From: Cladorhizidae sp. MBARI D1340-BT2
Taxonomy: Eukaryota; Porifera; Demospongiae; Poecilosclerida; Cladorhizidae
Direction of reading: 5' to 3'
Length of the DNA: 64,000 nucleotides
NCBI GenBank assembly: GCA_028752905.1
Contig: JAQNBH010000002.1
Span: 36,610,075 to 36,674,074, forward strand
Below the pieces are notes generated by a model that searched no databases, was not told the origin of the DNA, and saw nothing but the letters and a program-made list of their open reading frames with translations. Each line of letters starts with the position of its first letter. Position 1 is the first letter of the stretch. A program made the translations under genes and the position numbers. Positions 1-13,044 of the stretch are shown here, one piece after another.

Positions 1-234
1 CGTAGTATTCCTCCTCTCCGACTCACATGTAGTTACATTCGAAACCATTACTGCTTGCTCATGACATGGAGCAAACAGCAACTTGCAGGGGGATTGCTTC
101 ATGTTGTAGAGTGGTGAAGATATTTAAGAGTGAGGTTGGGAAGATTTGCTAGCAATATTATTTTGACAGAAGGTCAGAGAGGGTATAGGAGTTGTGTTGT
201 CGTTGTTGAAGTTGGAAAGAGCTCGTGTAGATGT

Positions 235-520
235 TAAGTTAGAGGGATGTTAGAGTGGGTGTTCATGTTTGGAGATGACATTGCAGTGATGGAAGACTCA
301 AGGGCTATATAGCTGCAGGTTATGTTGTACAGGCACATTACTTGAGAGCAAGATTATGATAGTAGGACAGAGGGAAGCTGGAGTGACTTAGAAAATTGGA
401 GAGGAATTAGTTTAAATGCTTGGGTGGGTGTGCATAGGAAGTTACGGAACAATTCTCAGTTAGAGAAGATGGTGAAGAAGGCAAGAGAATGGCTTGGTGA
501 AGTAACACGATGAACAGAAT
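235..520 (+). pseudogene. Possible LINE RT scraps
   Basis: Plus-strand reading gives FMFGDDIAVMEDS near 265-305, similar to an RT active-site FADD block, and LENWRGISL near 390-415, similar to the NYRGISLL block. Order and frames do not agree with one intact RT, so this could be chance or a rearranged relic in a GA-rich tract. Confidence 0.22.
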
Positions 521-1490
521 GAACATGGAGGTGGAAGTAGGTAGAGGAAAGATGTTATGGGAGCTCCTGCAATAGAGTATGAAGCTGAGAGGAGGATGCA
601 GTTCATAAGAGGCTGGAGGGAAGACAGGTGAGTAGGAGACAGTTGAGAGGTAAGTACCATAGCAGTGGCAGTGCTGACACATCCGAGGTGGAGGAAGCTG
701 GAGGAGAGGAGGGAAGATGTGTAGGTCTTCTTTGGTAAGAGATTAGAGTGAAGTGAGGAGAGCAAATCGGTAAACATTGGGGATGGAACAGCATGTTGGG
801 AAGAGTATGAAGTTTGAGGAGAGAGTATGAGCTAGGTAATGTTGTCAGGTGAATGCACAGGTGGAAGGAGATAAGAAATGAGAATGCCAGGGAAAATACT
901 AAGCTGTCCGTATACTCAGAGGAAGATAACTTTTCGCAAGATCCTCTGTAAAATCTTGCTTCTTTTGGCAACTGAGTCCCCTCAGATTCTTGTTCCCACA
1001 AATTCCTGTCCACGAAGCTTCCTATCCCAACATAATAACGATGTGTTGTTGCTGCTGCTGGTTCAAGCTCATCTCCAGAGATTGCTTCCTCAGACACTAC
1101 ACGGTATCATCATCACAGCATCGGAAGCCTTATCCGTGGGGTGCTCCATTGGGGATCTGTCTGCCAGTGGGAGGCAATGCCACCTTGTGGCTAGGTCACA
1201 TTCTTCCATCTCTGCAGAGGTGGATGGGGAACTGTTTATAAGATGAGCGTACACTTCCCATTCTATTATGTTGTTGGTTTGTTGATGTTTCATATTTTTG
1301 TGTCATATTTTAATTTTAAGGCACTAAGCAAGTGCTTTTTTTGTGGTTGTCTAATTAGATTGTGGTCTCCTTTACGTTCCTCATCTCTGCTATTTACTGG
1401 ACTAATTTAATCAATTAAACACTTGATAGGAATAGGTGTGCATAACTATGTGTGTCTGTGTGTGTGTGTACATTATTTCTCTGTGGGTGC
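520..1490. other. No recognised gene; GA-rich plus strand
   Basis: To about 890 the plus strand is strongly purine-rich; short open frames on either strand have no recognisable motif. 890-1490 is unremarkable. Confidence 0.5.
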
Positions 1491-1599
1491 AGGGGTGGCG
1501 CAGGCGTACGGCCGCTACAGCCATGGCCGTAGCAATATTATTCCAGATTTTTTTTATTTAAAAAAATATATATTTTTTAGTGGATGTGACTTTTGTGCG

Positions 1600-1890
1600 C
1601 ATGCGTACTTGAGAAACATGACGACAGGACACTATATAGCAAGGTCTTCTGTCTCAGGTCTGTGTTGTGCTTAACTTGTCCTCATTATGGCAATGCCAGC
1701 CTCAAATTCCACATCCGAGAAGTCCTTCATTGCGAAGACCTACGTAAGAAACACCATGGGTCAAGAGAGGCTTAACAACCTCATTCTTTTGCGTGCTCAT
1801 AAGGATGTTACTGATAAGCTAGACTTAGCTAGCATTGCAAATGAATTTGTTGGTGACTCTGAACATAGACTTAAAATATTTGGTATTTGA
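1600..1890 (+). pseudogene. hAT-type transposase dimerisation-domain fragment
   Basis: A 67-codon frame (ATG at 1687) contains the stretch VRNTMGQERLNNLILLRAHK, followed by DVTDKLDLASIANEFV and an EHR end. This closely resembles the C-terminal dimerisation region of hAT transposases and related ZMYM-type host proteins (RSTMxQERLNxLxLL). The rest of the protein is absent and the upstream sequence is out of frame, so this is a relic or a last exon of a domesticated copy. Confidence 0.55.
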
Positions 1891-2450
1891 TACTTTTCAA
1901 TAATTTTTTTTTACATTAGCATAAATAATTATCACATGTAGTCAAACAAAAACAATTTTGTCATTATTTATTACCTGCGTGTAGTGGATTATAAGCTATA
2001 AGCTACCTCAGAATCTTGCTATCTCTTAGAAATAGGATAACATAATTCACAATAACTGGACACTTGTAAGTAATATATACCAGCTCCTTTGAATAGGCTA
2101 CTGCCTGGTACATAGCTAGTCAGTCCATAATGATATAATGGTAATAGTAATAGTAATGCATCAAACACTATTTCCTGGCCAAGCTAGTCGACATGAAGAA
2201 TCACCGTGTTAATTAATTAAATGTTGATCATGGTGACTTTGTTTAGACTATATAGTTGTGGTTCTCAGATAGTTCACCTATCTCATATGTGGTCAGGGTC
2301 TAGCCAGGGCTTATACTAGGAGGGAGACGCCTGACACTGCAAAACAATAAAACAATGTAATGAATACGATAGCACTTCATATTCTGTTCCTGTAACACAC
2401 GTTTCCTTGGCACACCGTCTAGCGGGCATGGTTTCAGTGGGCGTGGTTTC
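1891..2450. other. No recognised feature
   Basis: A/T-rich sequence without repeats or coding signal that I can support. Confidence 0.5.
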
Positions 2451-2484
2451 AATGGCCTTACCAATGCAGCCGAGCTTCCTCCTC

Positions 2485-3070
2485 TCCTGACTGCTCAACG
2501 TTGCATAATTCTTGCTAGTTAGAGATGAGGTCATCATGATTTAGGGAGCTGGTTTGGATGTCTCCTCAAGTACACAGAGTTACCCTGGAATGTGTTATGT
2601 AACAATATATATAGTTGTGTTGGGACTACAATGGAGCCCACACACCCTCTACATATCTCTAACACACGCACGCATGCGTGCACACACACACACACACGTT
2701 CATGATGCCTAGCCCAAGTCATTATACTGGCGCCTAACCTAGTCATTGCCCGAGATATCACCTTAGCAATTATCCAAGACCTAACCTTAGTCATTGTCTA
2801 AGCTAAAGCTTTAATCATTGTCCTGAACCTACAGTATGTCAAACACACATCCACCCACCCACACACACCACACACACACACACACACACGCAAAGCTCAT
2901 GATGGAGTATGCAGCCATTGATTCATGTCTCCTGCTCCACTGCTCATTGTTGCATAATTCTTGCTAGTGAGAGATGAGGTCATCATGATTTATGGGGGCA
3001 CGGGCAGCTGGTCTGGATGTCTCCTCAAGCACACAGGGTTACCTTGGAATGTGTTATGTAACAATATACA
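2485..3070 (+). repeat. Direct duplication of about 130 bp, 450 bp apart
   Basis: 2487-2610 and 2940-3068 share TTGCATAATTCTTGCTAGT, AGAGATGAGGTCATCATGAT, GGATGTCTCCTCAAG and GGAATGTGTTATGTAACAAT in the same order. CA-rich microsatellites lie between them (2675-2698, 2860-2890). Confidence 0.85.
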
Positions 3071-3321
3071 TGTATCATTTGAGCTATCGAGGTCATAGAG
3101 CCAAGTGTGCAGAATATATGGCACTCTAAAGAAAGAACCACAAGTTTTTAGAACAATGGTATTGCCAGCCCACCTCTCCCACATAAAAAGACAGATCTGA
3201 GGTCACCTCATAAAGGATGTGGAAATTCCTCAATTACTAATAGTGCCCACCATACACACATCCTGTTCCCATAGCCTAGGGGTACACTTAGAGGGGCGCA
3301 ATGGCCAGGCAGTTCTCTGTC

Positions 3322-3962
3322 CAGTGTGAGGAGTGTGGAGGTCTAGTGAAACGTTGTGCCCTGTGTGAGGAGTGTGGAGGTCTAGTGAAACTCTGTGCCC
3401 TGTGTGAGGAGTGTGGAGGTCTAGTGAAACTCTGTGCCCTGTGTGAGGAGTGTGGAGGTCTAGTGAAACTCTGTACCCTGTGTTAGGAGTGTTGAGGTCT
3501 AGTGAAACTCTGTGCCCTGTGTGAGGAGTGTGGAGGTCTAGTGAAACTCTGTGCCCTGTGTGAGGAGTGTTGAGGTCTAGTGAAACTCTCTGTGCCCTGT
3601 GTGAGGAGTGTGGAGGTCTAGTGAAACTCTGTGCCCTGTGTGAGGAGTGTGGAGGTCTAGTGAAACTCTGTGCCCTGTGTGAGGAGTGTGGAGGTCTAGT
3701 GAAACTCTGTGCCCTGTGTGAGGAGTGTGGAGGTCTAGTGAAACTCTCTGCACTGTGTGAGGAGTGTGGAAGTCTAGTGAAACTCTGTGCCCTGTGTCAG
3801 GAGTGTGGAGGTATAGTGAAACTCTGTGCCCTGTGTGAGGAGTGTGGAGGTCTAGTGAAACTCTGTGCCCTGTGTGAGGAGTGTGGAGGTCTAATGAAAC
3901 TCTGTGCCCTGTGTGTGGAGTGTGGAGGTCTAATGAAACTCTGTGCCCTGTGTGAGGAGAGT
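3322..3962 (+). repeat. 39-bp minisatellite, about 16 units
   Basis: The unit contains GTGTGAGGAGTGTGGAGG then TCTAGTGAAACTCTGTGCCCT. It is a multiple of three, so it translates as a 13-residue CEECGGLVKLCAL repeat over 191 codons (3567-4142). Two units shift the frame or add a stop (3485, about 3575). I read it as a minisatellite, not a cysteine-rich protein. Confidence 0.95.
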
Positions 3963-3969
3963 GCTATGC

Positions 3970-5040
3970 TCACGTGTGTAGCACCTCTGCACATAGACAA
4001 GCATCTGAGCTGTCCGACTGGAGCACACCATGCTCATGTATGCTCAATGATGTTCCAAGCAGGAACTGAGCTCAGAGGGGTGGGCATCTTACAAGTGTGT
4101 AGAGACGATAATACCCAAGGTCAGCATATAATTGGGCAATAGTAGTGTAGACCCACCATAATGGATGCTAGTCCAGCACATGTTCTATGAGGCTGGCCTA
4201 GTGTGGCCTCCACATAACACTCCTGCAGCTGTTTCCACAGCCCTAGGCACTGCCAAGGAGGTTGACATATGTAGCTCTATGGGGACACACACTGGACCAA
4301 CACCACACTGGGTTGAGGAAGGTTGAGTAGGTGGACAGTAGCATTGGAATATAATTATAAGGCCCACACATGTGCTCAAACCCCTGAGTGCAGTGAGTGG
4401 GAAATTCTGCATTCTGTAGTTGCTTAGCAACCCACTGCTATCATCAACCTGCAGGAGAACCGATTCTAATGAAATGTGATATTCCCTAAATATTGCACAC
4501 TGATTCTGTATATACATGTACAATACATGTAGGAATATGTTTGTGGGGGGCAGCACATGTCTCTGTGGAGTGACAGAATGTTGGAAGCATAGGTGCTAAT
4601 AACTTGTGGTAACACTTTATACATAACTGCATAGATTCTCTGCACTCCACTATATGAACTTGATATAATTATGTATAACTCAAAAGATAGGTCTCTCTGT
4701 GTACTCTTTCTTGATATTTTTTCTTCATAGGTATAACTATACACAAGTTACTGGTGCTAACCTCAAAACATGATTGCTGGATTTTTTTACCAAGTCTTAC
4801 TCAAGTGCTAGAGAGCTGAAATAACCAGTGGCTACTACTCTATACAATGAGTTATTTTGGCACTAAGTACAAGTACATGGAAATTTATTTTCAACCAACC
4901 TACAAGTGCTTGACCTAGTATATACTCAACCTTAAGCTGGAAAGTACATAGCTACTATAGTTAACAGTTGAGGGCAAGGTTCACTTCACATTCCACATGC
5001 TCAAACACAAAAAACACTCACACACACACACTCTCCTGCA
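3970..5040. other. No recognised gene
   Basis: Unique-looking sequence. Short frames on both strands have no family signal. A short CA run is at 5010-5030. Confidence 0.5.
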
Positions 5041-5049
5041 ATAAGTCTC

Positions 5050-7740
5050 CCAAGTCATTGTCCAAGCACTAACGCTAGTCATGGTTCCAGCCCTCACACT
5101 AGTCTAGTCATTGTCCAAGCGTTAACCCTAGTCATGGTCCAAGCCCTAACCCTAGCCATTGTCCAAGCACTAACCCTAGTCATTGTCCAAGCCCTAACCC
5201 TAGTCAATGTCCAAGCCCTAACCCTAGTCAATGTCCAGTCCTAACCCTAGTCAATGTCCAGTCCTAACCTACATAAGTAATTGTCCAAGCCCTAACCCTA
5301 GTTATGGTCCAAGCCCTAACCCTAGTCATTGTCCAAGCCCTAACCCTAGTCAATGTCCAGTCCTAACCCTAGTCAATGTCCAGCCCTAATCTAAGTCATT
5401 GTCCAAGCCCTAAACCTAGTTATGGTCCAAGCCCTAACCCTAGTCATTGTCCAAGCCCTAACCCTAGTCAATGTCCAGTCCTAATCTAAGTCATTGTCCA
5501 AGCCCTAACCTTAGTCAATGTCCAGCCCTAACCTAAGTCATTGTCCAAGCCCTAAACCTAGTTATGGTCCAAGCCCTAACCCTAGTCATTGTCCAAGCCC
5601 TAACTCTAGTCAATGTCCAGTCCTAATCTAAGTCATTGTCCAAGCCCTAAACCTAGTTATGGTCCAAGCCCTAACCCTAGTCATTGTCCAAGCCCTAACC
5701 CTAGTCAATGTCCGGTCCTAACCTAAGTCATTGTCCAATCCCTAACCCTATTAAGGTCCAAGCCCTAACCCTAGTCATTGTCCAAGACCTAACCCTAGTT
5801 AATGTCCAGCCATAACCTAAGTCATTGTCCAAGCCCTAACCCTAGTCAATGTCCAGTCCTAACCCTAGTCAATGTCCAGCCCTAACCCTAGTCAATGTCC
5901 AGTCCTAACCTATGTCATTGTCCAAGCCCTAACCCTAGTTAATGTCCAGCCATAACCTAAGTCATTGTCCAAGCCCTAAACCTAGTTATGGTCCAAGCCC
6001 TAACCCTAGTCATTGTCCAAGCCCTAACCCTAGTCAATGTCCAGTCCTAACCTAAGTCATTGTCCAATCCCTAACCCTAGTTAAGGTCCAAGCCCTAACC
6101 CTAGTCATTGTCCAAGCCCTAACCCTAGTTAATGTCCAGCCATAACCTAAGTCATTGTCCAAGCCCTAACCCTAGTCAATGTCCAGTCCTAACCCTAGTC
6201 AATGTCCAGCCCTAACCCTAGTCAATGTCCAGTCCTAACCTATGTCATTGTCCAAGCCCTAACCCTAGTTAATGTCCAGCCATAACCTAAGTCATTGTCC
6301 AAGCCCTAACCCTAGTCATTGTCCAAGCCCTAACCCTAGTCAATGTCCAGTCCTAACCCTAGTCAATGTCCAGCCCTAACCCTAGTCATTGTCCAGTCCT
6401 AACCCTAGTCATTGTCCAAGCCCTAACCCTAGTCATTGTCCAGTCCTAACCTAAGTCATTGTCCAAGACCTAACACTAGTTATTCTCCAACCCCTAACCC
6501 TAGTCATTGTCCAAGCCCTAACCCTAGTCACAGTCCAAGCCCTAACCCTAGTCATTGTCCAAGCCCTAACCCTAGTCAATGTCCAGTCCTAACCCTAGTC
6601 ATTGTCCAGTCCTAACCCTAGTCAATGTCCAGTCCTAACCCTAGTCATTGTCCAAGCCCTAACCCCAGTCATTGTCCAAGCCCTAACCCCAGTCATTGTC
6701 CAGCCCTAACCCTAGTCATTGTCCAAGCCCTAACCCCAGTCATTGTCCAGCCCTAACCCTAGTCACTGTCCAAGCCCTAACCCTAGTCAATGTCCAGTCC
6801 TAACCCTAGTCAATGTCCAGTCCTAACCCTAGTCATTGTCCAAGCCCTAACCCTAGTCATTGTCCAAGCCCTAACCCCAGTCATTGTCCAGCCCTAACCC
6901 TAGTCAATGTCCAGTCCTAACCCTAGTCACTGTCCAAGCCCTAACCCTAGTCATTGTCCAAGTCCTAACCCTAGTCAATGTCCAGTCTAACCCTAGTCAA
7001 TGTCCAGTTCTAACCCTAGTCATTGTCCAAGCCCTAACCCCAGTCATTGTCTAGCCCTAACCCTAGTCAATGTCCAGCCCTAACCCTAGTCAATGTCCAG
7101 TCCTAACCCTAGTCAATGTCCAGCCCTAACAATAGTCATTGTCCTAGCCCTAACCCTAGTCATTGTCCAAGCCCTAACCCTAGCCAATGTCCAGCCCTAA
7201 CCCTAGTCAATGTCCAGCCCTAACCCTAGTCAATGTCCTTGTCCAAGCCCTAACCCTAGTCATTGTCCAAGCCCTAACCCTAGTCAATGTCCAGTCCTAA
7301 CCCTAGTCAATGTCCAGTCCTAACCCTAGTCATTGTCCAAGCCCTAACCCTAGTCAATGTCCAGTCCTAACCCTAGTCAATGTCCAGTCCTAACCCTAGT
7401 CAATGTCCAGTCCTAACCCTAGTCATTGTCCAAGCCCTAACCCTAGTCATTGTCCAAGCCCTAACCCTAGTCAATGTCCAGTCCTAACCCTAGTCAATGT
7501 CCAGTCCTAACCCTAGTTAATGTCCAGTCCTAACCCTAGTCAATGTCCAAGCCCTAACCCTAGTCAATGTCCAGCCCTAACCCTAGTCATTGTCCAAGCC
7601 CTAACCCTAGTCAATGTCCAGTCCTAACCCTAGTCAATGTCCAGTCCTAACCCTAGTTAATGTCCAGTCCTAACCCTAGTCAATGTCCAGCCCTAACCCT
7701 AGTGATTTTCCCAGAACTAACCCTAATCATTGTCCAAGCA
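5050..7740. repeat. 23/24-bp minisatellite with telomere-like core, about 115 units
   Basis: Two unit types alternate irregularly: AGTCATTGTCCAAGC + CCTAACCCT (24 bp) and AGTCAATGTCCAGT + CCTAACCCT (23 bp). Many units hold CCCTAACCCTAG, that is, nearly two copies of the animal telomere hexamer. Diverged units at 5050-5130 and at 2705-2830 suggest the ancestral sequence. Confidence 0.97.
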
Positions 7741-7744
7741 CTTA

Positions 7745-8500
7745 CCAGTAGTCATATTTAATCATCCCTTTACAGCTTTATAGAGAAAGACTCGAGCTAA
7801 AGATGCCTGAACTGGCTGAGGAGTGAGCACCAACACCACCACAAGCTTACTTCAGAAGACCCGTGAAACTCGGGACTCTCTTGAGGTGACCCTATTGAGG
7901 GTGACTGACTGGGAAGCATGGAGGCACATAGTATTGCACGATGCCTGAGATTGACTCTACTACAGTTGAGGGAGGAGGAACTTGGTGGCCTGGATACCCC
8001 CCTCCAGGCCTTTCCCCCACTCTCCCTCCTCCAAGAACTTTGACATCACAATGCACGTCATGTACATTCACTTGTATGAGAATCAGCGAGAAAGTTTTAA
8101 ACTATACACTGTATTTCCTGCAATGATCATCACCCTGAAATAGTGTACATCTATGTACGAAGTCCAAACAGAAGATGTGTTTGCCTAATAATGTTCGCAA
8201 GGTGAATGTTCACTTATAACAACAGAAGTGATCATATAATCCTCCAAAGTTTAGGGTGTGGTCTCAGCTGCAGCACTCTATTACTAACATTAACCCTAGA
8301 ATGAACTTGGCCCTGCATGAAGATCACCAGTAAACACTAGCATATACATAGCTAGCATTAGCCCTAAACTTCCTCTAGTTTTAGCACTGGCCCAAATCTT
8401 ACAATAATCCTAGCCTCATCCCTTGGCTGCATCTAGCTCTGGAACTAGCCCTAGAACACCCTGACCTTAGCCCTATCCCTAGACACACCCTATCTTGACA
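7745..8500. other. No recognised gene
   Basis: Unique sequence with scattered TAGCCCTA words. No coding or repeat feature beyond a short 61-codon frame that I do not support. Confidence 0.5.
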
Positions 8501-8775
8501 CACCTTCGCTGGACATACCCTCTCTTGACATGCCCATTATTGACACACCTTCACTGACATGACCTCTCATGCACGCACTCCCTTGTTGACATGCCTACTC
8601 TGGGCATACCCACTTGACACACATTCTCTTGACACACCCTATCTTGACATGACCTCCCTTGACATGACCTCAATTGACATGCCCCCTTGACACACCCTCT
8701 CTTCACACTCGCTCGCTTGACTTTCCCCCTCTGGACACGCCTCATCACTTCATTGATACGCCCTCACTTGACAGT
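8500..8775. repeat. Degenerate TTGACA(C/T)(A/G)CC repeats
   Basis: About 20 loosely spaced copies of CTTGACACACCCTCT-like words, period roughly 17-20 bp. Confidence 0.7.
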
Positions 8776-8884
8776 TCTTAGTTACCTACAGGAACCATCT
8801 GAAGTCATCTCTTTCGACTTTGACTTCAGAAACATTCTCAAGCTGCAGTTTCAATTGCAAGTCAAGCCTCTACAGCACATGGTA

Positions 8885-10145
8885 AGGAGAGGTAATACAC
8901 AGACATTATGCTCCAACACTCTACAAGGCAAGGAGAGGAGCAATACACAGACATTATGCTCCAACACTCTACAAGGCAAGGAGCAATACACTGACATTAT
9001 GCTCCAACACTCTACAAGGCAAGGAGCAATACACAGACATTATGCTCCAACACTCTACAAGGCAAGGGGCAATACACAGACATTATGCTACAACATTCTA
9101 CAAGGCAAGGAGCAATACACAGACATTATGCTCCAACATTCTACAAGGCAAGGAGCAATACACAGACATTATGCTCCATCACTCTACAAGGCAAGGAGCA
9201 ATACACAGACATTATGCTCCAACACTCTACAAGGCAAGGAGCAATACACAGACATTATGCTCCAACACTCTACAAGGCAAGGGGCAATACACAGACATTA
9301 TGCTACAACATTCTACAAGGCAAGGAGCAATACACAGACATTATGCTCCAACATTCTACAAGGCAAGGAGCAATATACAGACATTATGCTCCATCACTCT
9401 ACAAGGCAAGGAGCAATACACAGACATTATGCTCCAACACTCTACAAGGCAAGGAGCAATACACAGACATTATTCTCCAACACACTACAAGGCAAGGAGC
9501 AATACAAAGATATTATTCACAAACACTCTACAAGGTAAGGAGAGGAGCAATACACAGACATTATGCTCCAACATTCTACAAGGCAAGGAGCAATACACAG
9601 ACATTATGCTACTACACTCTACAAGGTAAGGAGAAATACACAGACATTATGCTCCAACACTCTACAAGACAAGGAGCAATACACAGACATTATGCTACTA
9701 CACTCTACAAGGTAAGGAGAAATACACAGACATTATGCTCCAACACTCTACAAGGCAAGGAGCAATACACAGACATTATGCTCCAACACTCTACAAGGCA
9801 AGGAGAGGAGCAATACACAGACATTATGCTCCAACACTCTACAAGGCAAGGAGCAATACACAGACATTATGCTCCATCACTCTACAAGGCAAGGAGCAAC
9901 ACACAGACATTATGCTCCAACACTCTACAAGGCAAGGAGCAATACACAGACATTATGCTCCAACACTCTACAAGGCAAGGAGAGGAGCAATACACAGACA
10001 TTATGCTCCAACACTCTACAAGGCAAGGAGCAATACACAGACATTATGCTCCAACACTCTACAAGGCAAGGAGCAATACACAGACATTATGCTCCAACAC
10101 TCTACAAGGCAAGGAGCAATACACAGACATTATGCTCCAACACAC
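8885..10145 (+). repeat. 43-bp minisatellite, about 29 units
   Basis: The unit is GCAATACACAGACATTATGC then TCCAACACTCTACAAGGCAAGGA. Some junctions have an extra GAGGA. Because 43 is not a multiple of three and no plus frame has a stop, frames up to 396 codons run through it with a 43-residue period. Not considered a gene. Confidence 0.96.
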
Positions 10146-10149
10146 TACA

Positions 10150-11380
10150 GCATGCTACTATGAAGTCCACAGCATCTGCAGTACTAAAACTACTGCAAAC
10201 TCGACACAAAAATGTGCGCCATTTATAATGGACGTCCATCTTTCACTACAGAAATTAAAACTGCAGTCGAGGTAGATCTATGAAAAACAATACCACATCT
10301 TTCCTTATGGTGCTATTTTGGTAAAGGTAAGATGCACAGCAGGACTGAATAGTGAAGCTGCACAGGACGTCAAGACAAAAGTTGGTGGTTAATTACCATC
10401 CTGAAGTTAGCTAGACTTTTGTAAAACCATCAATATAAATCCCATACTGCATCACACAATACCGTATCATGTGAATCTCTTTATCTGATATTTAATGTTC
10501 TGAAACATGTATTTCCTCACAATATTTGATATTGCTCTGCTGACCAAGCATTAGTTATTAGAGTTGCCGTGGCTATACATTTTCACTGTCTAGTGATTGC
10601 TAAAAGGTCTGGTGAGACCTGCCCAATGATTGCAAGAACAGGGGTGAGCGGGTTGGCAGTAACTTCTTAACTCACATTCAACAAATAGTACTAGCCTATG
10701 GATATATTTTGAAAATTATCTTATCATCCGCTAGAGTGATATCTCCAACTAAGAACACTGATAGCGATTGCTCATATAGGTAAAATATTGTCTACAAAAT
10801 TTACCATTGTGCGCCTTTGAAAGATGGGATGGTGGGGTTTCCAGGGAAGAGGGGGGCGGAGGTTGGGGAGAAATACCTGGGGTCGTTCATTAGCAGTGGC
10901 CGTACTTCCGTACTTGTGGAATTCTAACCGTGAGCGAGTTAGTAGCCAGATAGCACACTTGAACTTTTTCACATGTAAATAACTATCCCAGGCCCGTTGC
11001 CAGTATGTTCCTGTTCCAATTCTATTTATGTAGTGTGTAGTCAATATAATTATTTAATGTGGTCTAGAGTAGCATATTAACTATTCACTGTCTCTGGGTG
11101 GCACCCACAGGAGTTAAAAATATCTCAGATGGCATCGAAATTTTTCCAGATAATCTGCATACTATCTTTCATCACTCTTTATATTTCTCTATAGATGTTC
11201 TTGGTACTGGCGAAGTCCTCCCTTCTGGAACTAGGCTAATGTGAAGTGTCTTTTTCACTAGAAGCTCCTGAATGATTAAATCAAAATAATGAATTACAAA
11301 GATTTGTTTGGGGATTACGATAGGGGGGAGGGGGGGGGAAGTGCCAAAGACATAGGACCCTAGGTGCCAAACATTAAGTC
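10150..11380. other. No recognised gene
   Basis: Mostly unique A/T-rich DNA. A 90-codon minus frame at 10772-11044 has no recognisable motif. A G-run is at 11324-11338. Confidence 0.5.
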
Positions 11381-11384
11381 TGTC

Positions 11385-12260
11385 TTCTGTCTACTCTATC
11401 CAGCACCTCTTCTTTCGCCCCTGCTACTGACCTACCCAACATTAGACCTACTCTCCTTCATCATCTTCATCACCAACTCTTCAGACCCTTCATGCCTCCA
11501 ACATTATCAATCTTTCTTGATCACCTGAAAACTCCCCACAGTGCAACAAGAAATGCATAACATCTTCCACAACACCTTCATCACATAGCTCACATCTACC
11601 ATCCCTGCACATACCTCACCCTGTTGACCATGAGTCCCACTGATGCCCTCCTTAACCTAAATCTCAGCCTCACTTCCCCTGTGTTACTAAATCCTCTTAC
11701 ATATCTTTCTTGTCCAAACTCTTCTTTAGCTAACTTATACCACTTGAGACTGGATTTCCCTCCTACTTCTTCCCACCACTCTTCCTTATGAACATCCCTT
11801 ACACAATTCCTCCATGTTGCACTTGAGTCTACTATCTCCAACGCTCCTCCCCCCCAAACTTCCTTTTCAGCTCACAAAACTGTGCCCACCAACCTGGACA
11901 ATCACTTAACAATGCCAAAACTTTTTTCATTAGCCTATCTTCACTCATTCTCTGCAACCTCCATCCAAATAACACTTTCTTTTCTTCCCTTCTCTGCTCC
12001 ACCCCCCTCCAGCCAAGGTCTCCTCTTACTGCCACCCCAGCAACTGTATTACTCCCTCCAACCAGTTTCCTCCCAACGCTCTCTTGAATTCTTTCAAAAT
12101 TCTTTCAGGCTGTCTTCCCTCCTGTCCACCATACTTCAGATGCATGTTCTAGACATGGCTTAGCTAGCAACTCCCATATTAGTTTACTTCTGTCCATCTC
12201 CATCCGTTTACCCTGCTCATATAACCAATTCTTGCCTTCATTTCTGTCTTTTCCTTCTTC
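11385..12260 (-). pseudogene. LINE reverse-transcriptase 3' end, decayed
   Basis: Minus-strand frames, broken by stops and shifts, carry a typical non-LTR RT C-terminal series: LIWELLAKPCLEHASEVWW, ERIQESVGRKL, AVRGDLGW, WRLQRMSEDRL, SLKWYKLAKEEFG, RLRFRLRRASVGL, then a CxxxxCxxC...HFLLHC putative zinc motif. The best open pieces are 11832-12035 and 11596-11841, overlapping in different frames. No intact ORF, so it is a dead copy. The clade is not assigned. Confidence 0.7.
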
Positions 12261-12994
12261 TTCTCCAAATGAACATTTCCTCTCATCCCCCTATATAACT
12301 ACCTATCTCTACGCAAAAAAATCTCTACGGCACATATATAAACCTGATCTTGTGGTAGTGTAGACTGTAGCTACCCACGTAAGATAGCTACAAGGTTTTA
12401 GCACAGGAGAACTCCAGCAAACCGAACAACAGATGTTTTTGGTAGAGGCAGGACGTAAAAATGCCCAGAAGCGAGTGCTCCACTAATAGAATTTCGGAAC
12501 TGAGCGTGGGCCCTTGGTATTACAGTAACCTTCTCAATAATCAATTTACGAAATTATATATTCTCTCGCGACGCTTAGCGCCAGCCTTTTCAATACGTTA
12601 CGTATGTCTCCTAATAGGACTCACGCAATTGCGTTGGTTTTACGCTGTTGCCCCTAAGGAGTGTCTTATTAATTAGGCACGTGTAAACCAAAAACGTGCC
12701 CCTTGATTTTTTTCCACGCATTCCTTTTTTTGTGTGTATATATTTCTGCAACCTTGGGACAAATTCCTTGGGACAAATTCCATTGCAATTATTCAGTCAC
12801 ATGACTTCCTCAACACTAACGAAATTGCATTCTTCTATAAGCTGCTTTTTCCCCACAAAATTCACAGTGCTCAAGCCAAGCGAAACCAGACAAGCTATAA
12901 GGTGAGTTCTTATTCAATACACTACTTACCTACTTCTAGTAGTCAGTAACTTTGAGGAACATGACCAACATTGGGTCGAATTATGATTACCAGA

Positions 12995-13044
<50 letters not shown>

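Noticed and set aside
1490..1560. tRNA-like or SINE-like head (GGGGTGGCGCAGGCGTACGG)
   Set aside because: No cloverleaf could be built and no clear second copy was found.
3301..4142. Cysteine-rich CEECGGL repeat protein
   Set aside because: Minisatellite with frame breaks at several units and no start context or conserved domain.
5050..7740. CRISPR-like array
   Set aside because: Units are contiguous, with no unique spacers; the host is a eukaryote.
5050..7740. True chromosome end (telomere)
   Set aside because: Hexamers are interrupted in every unit by a non-telomeric spacer, and gene-bearing DNA continues on both sides.
8687..10275. Plus-strand frames up to 396 codons
   Set aside because: A 43-bp unit with no stop in any plus frame gives this automatically.
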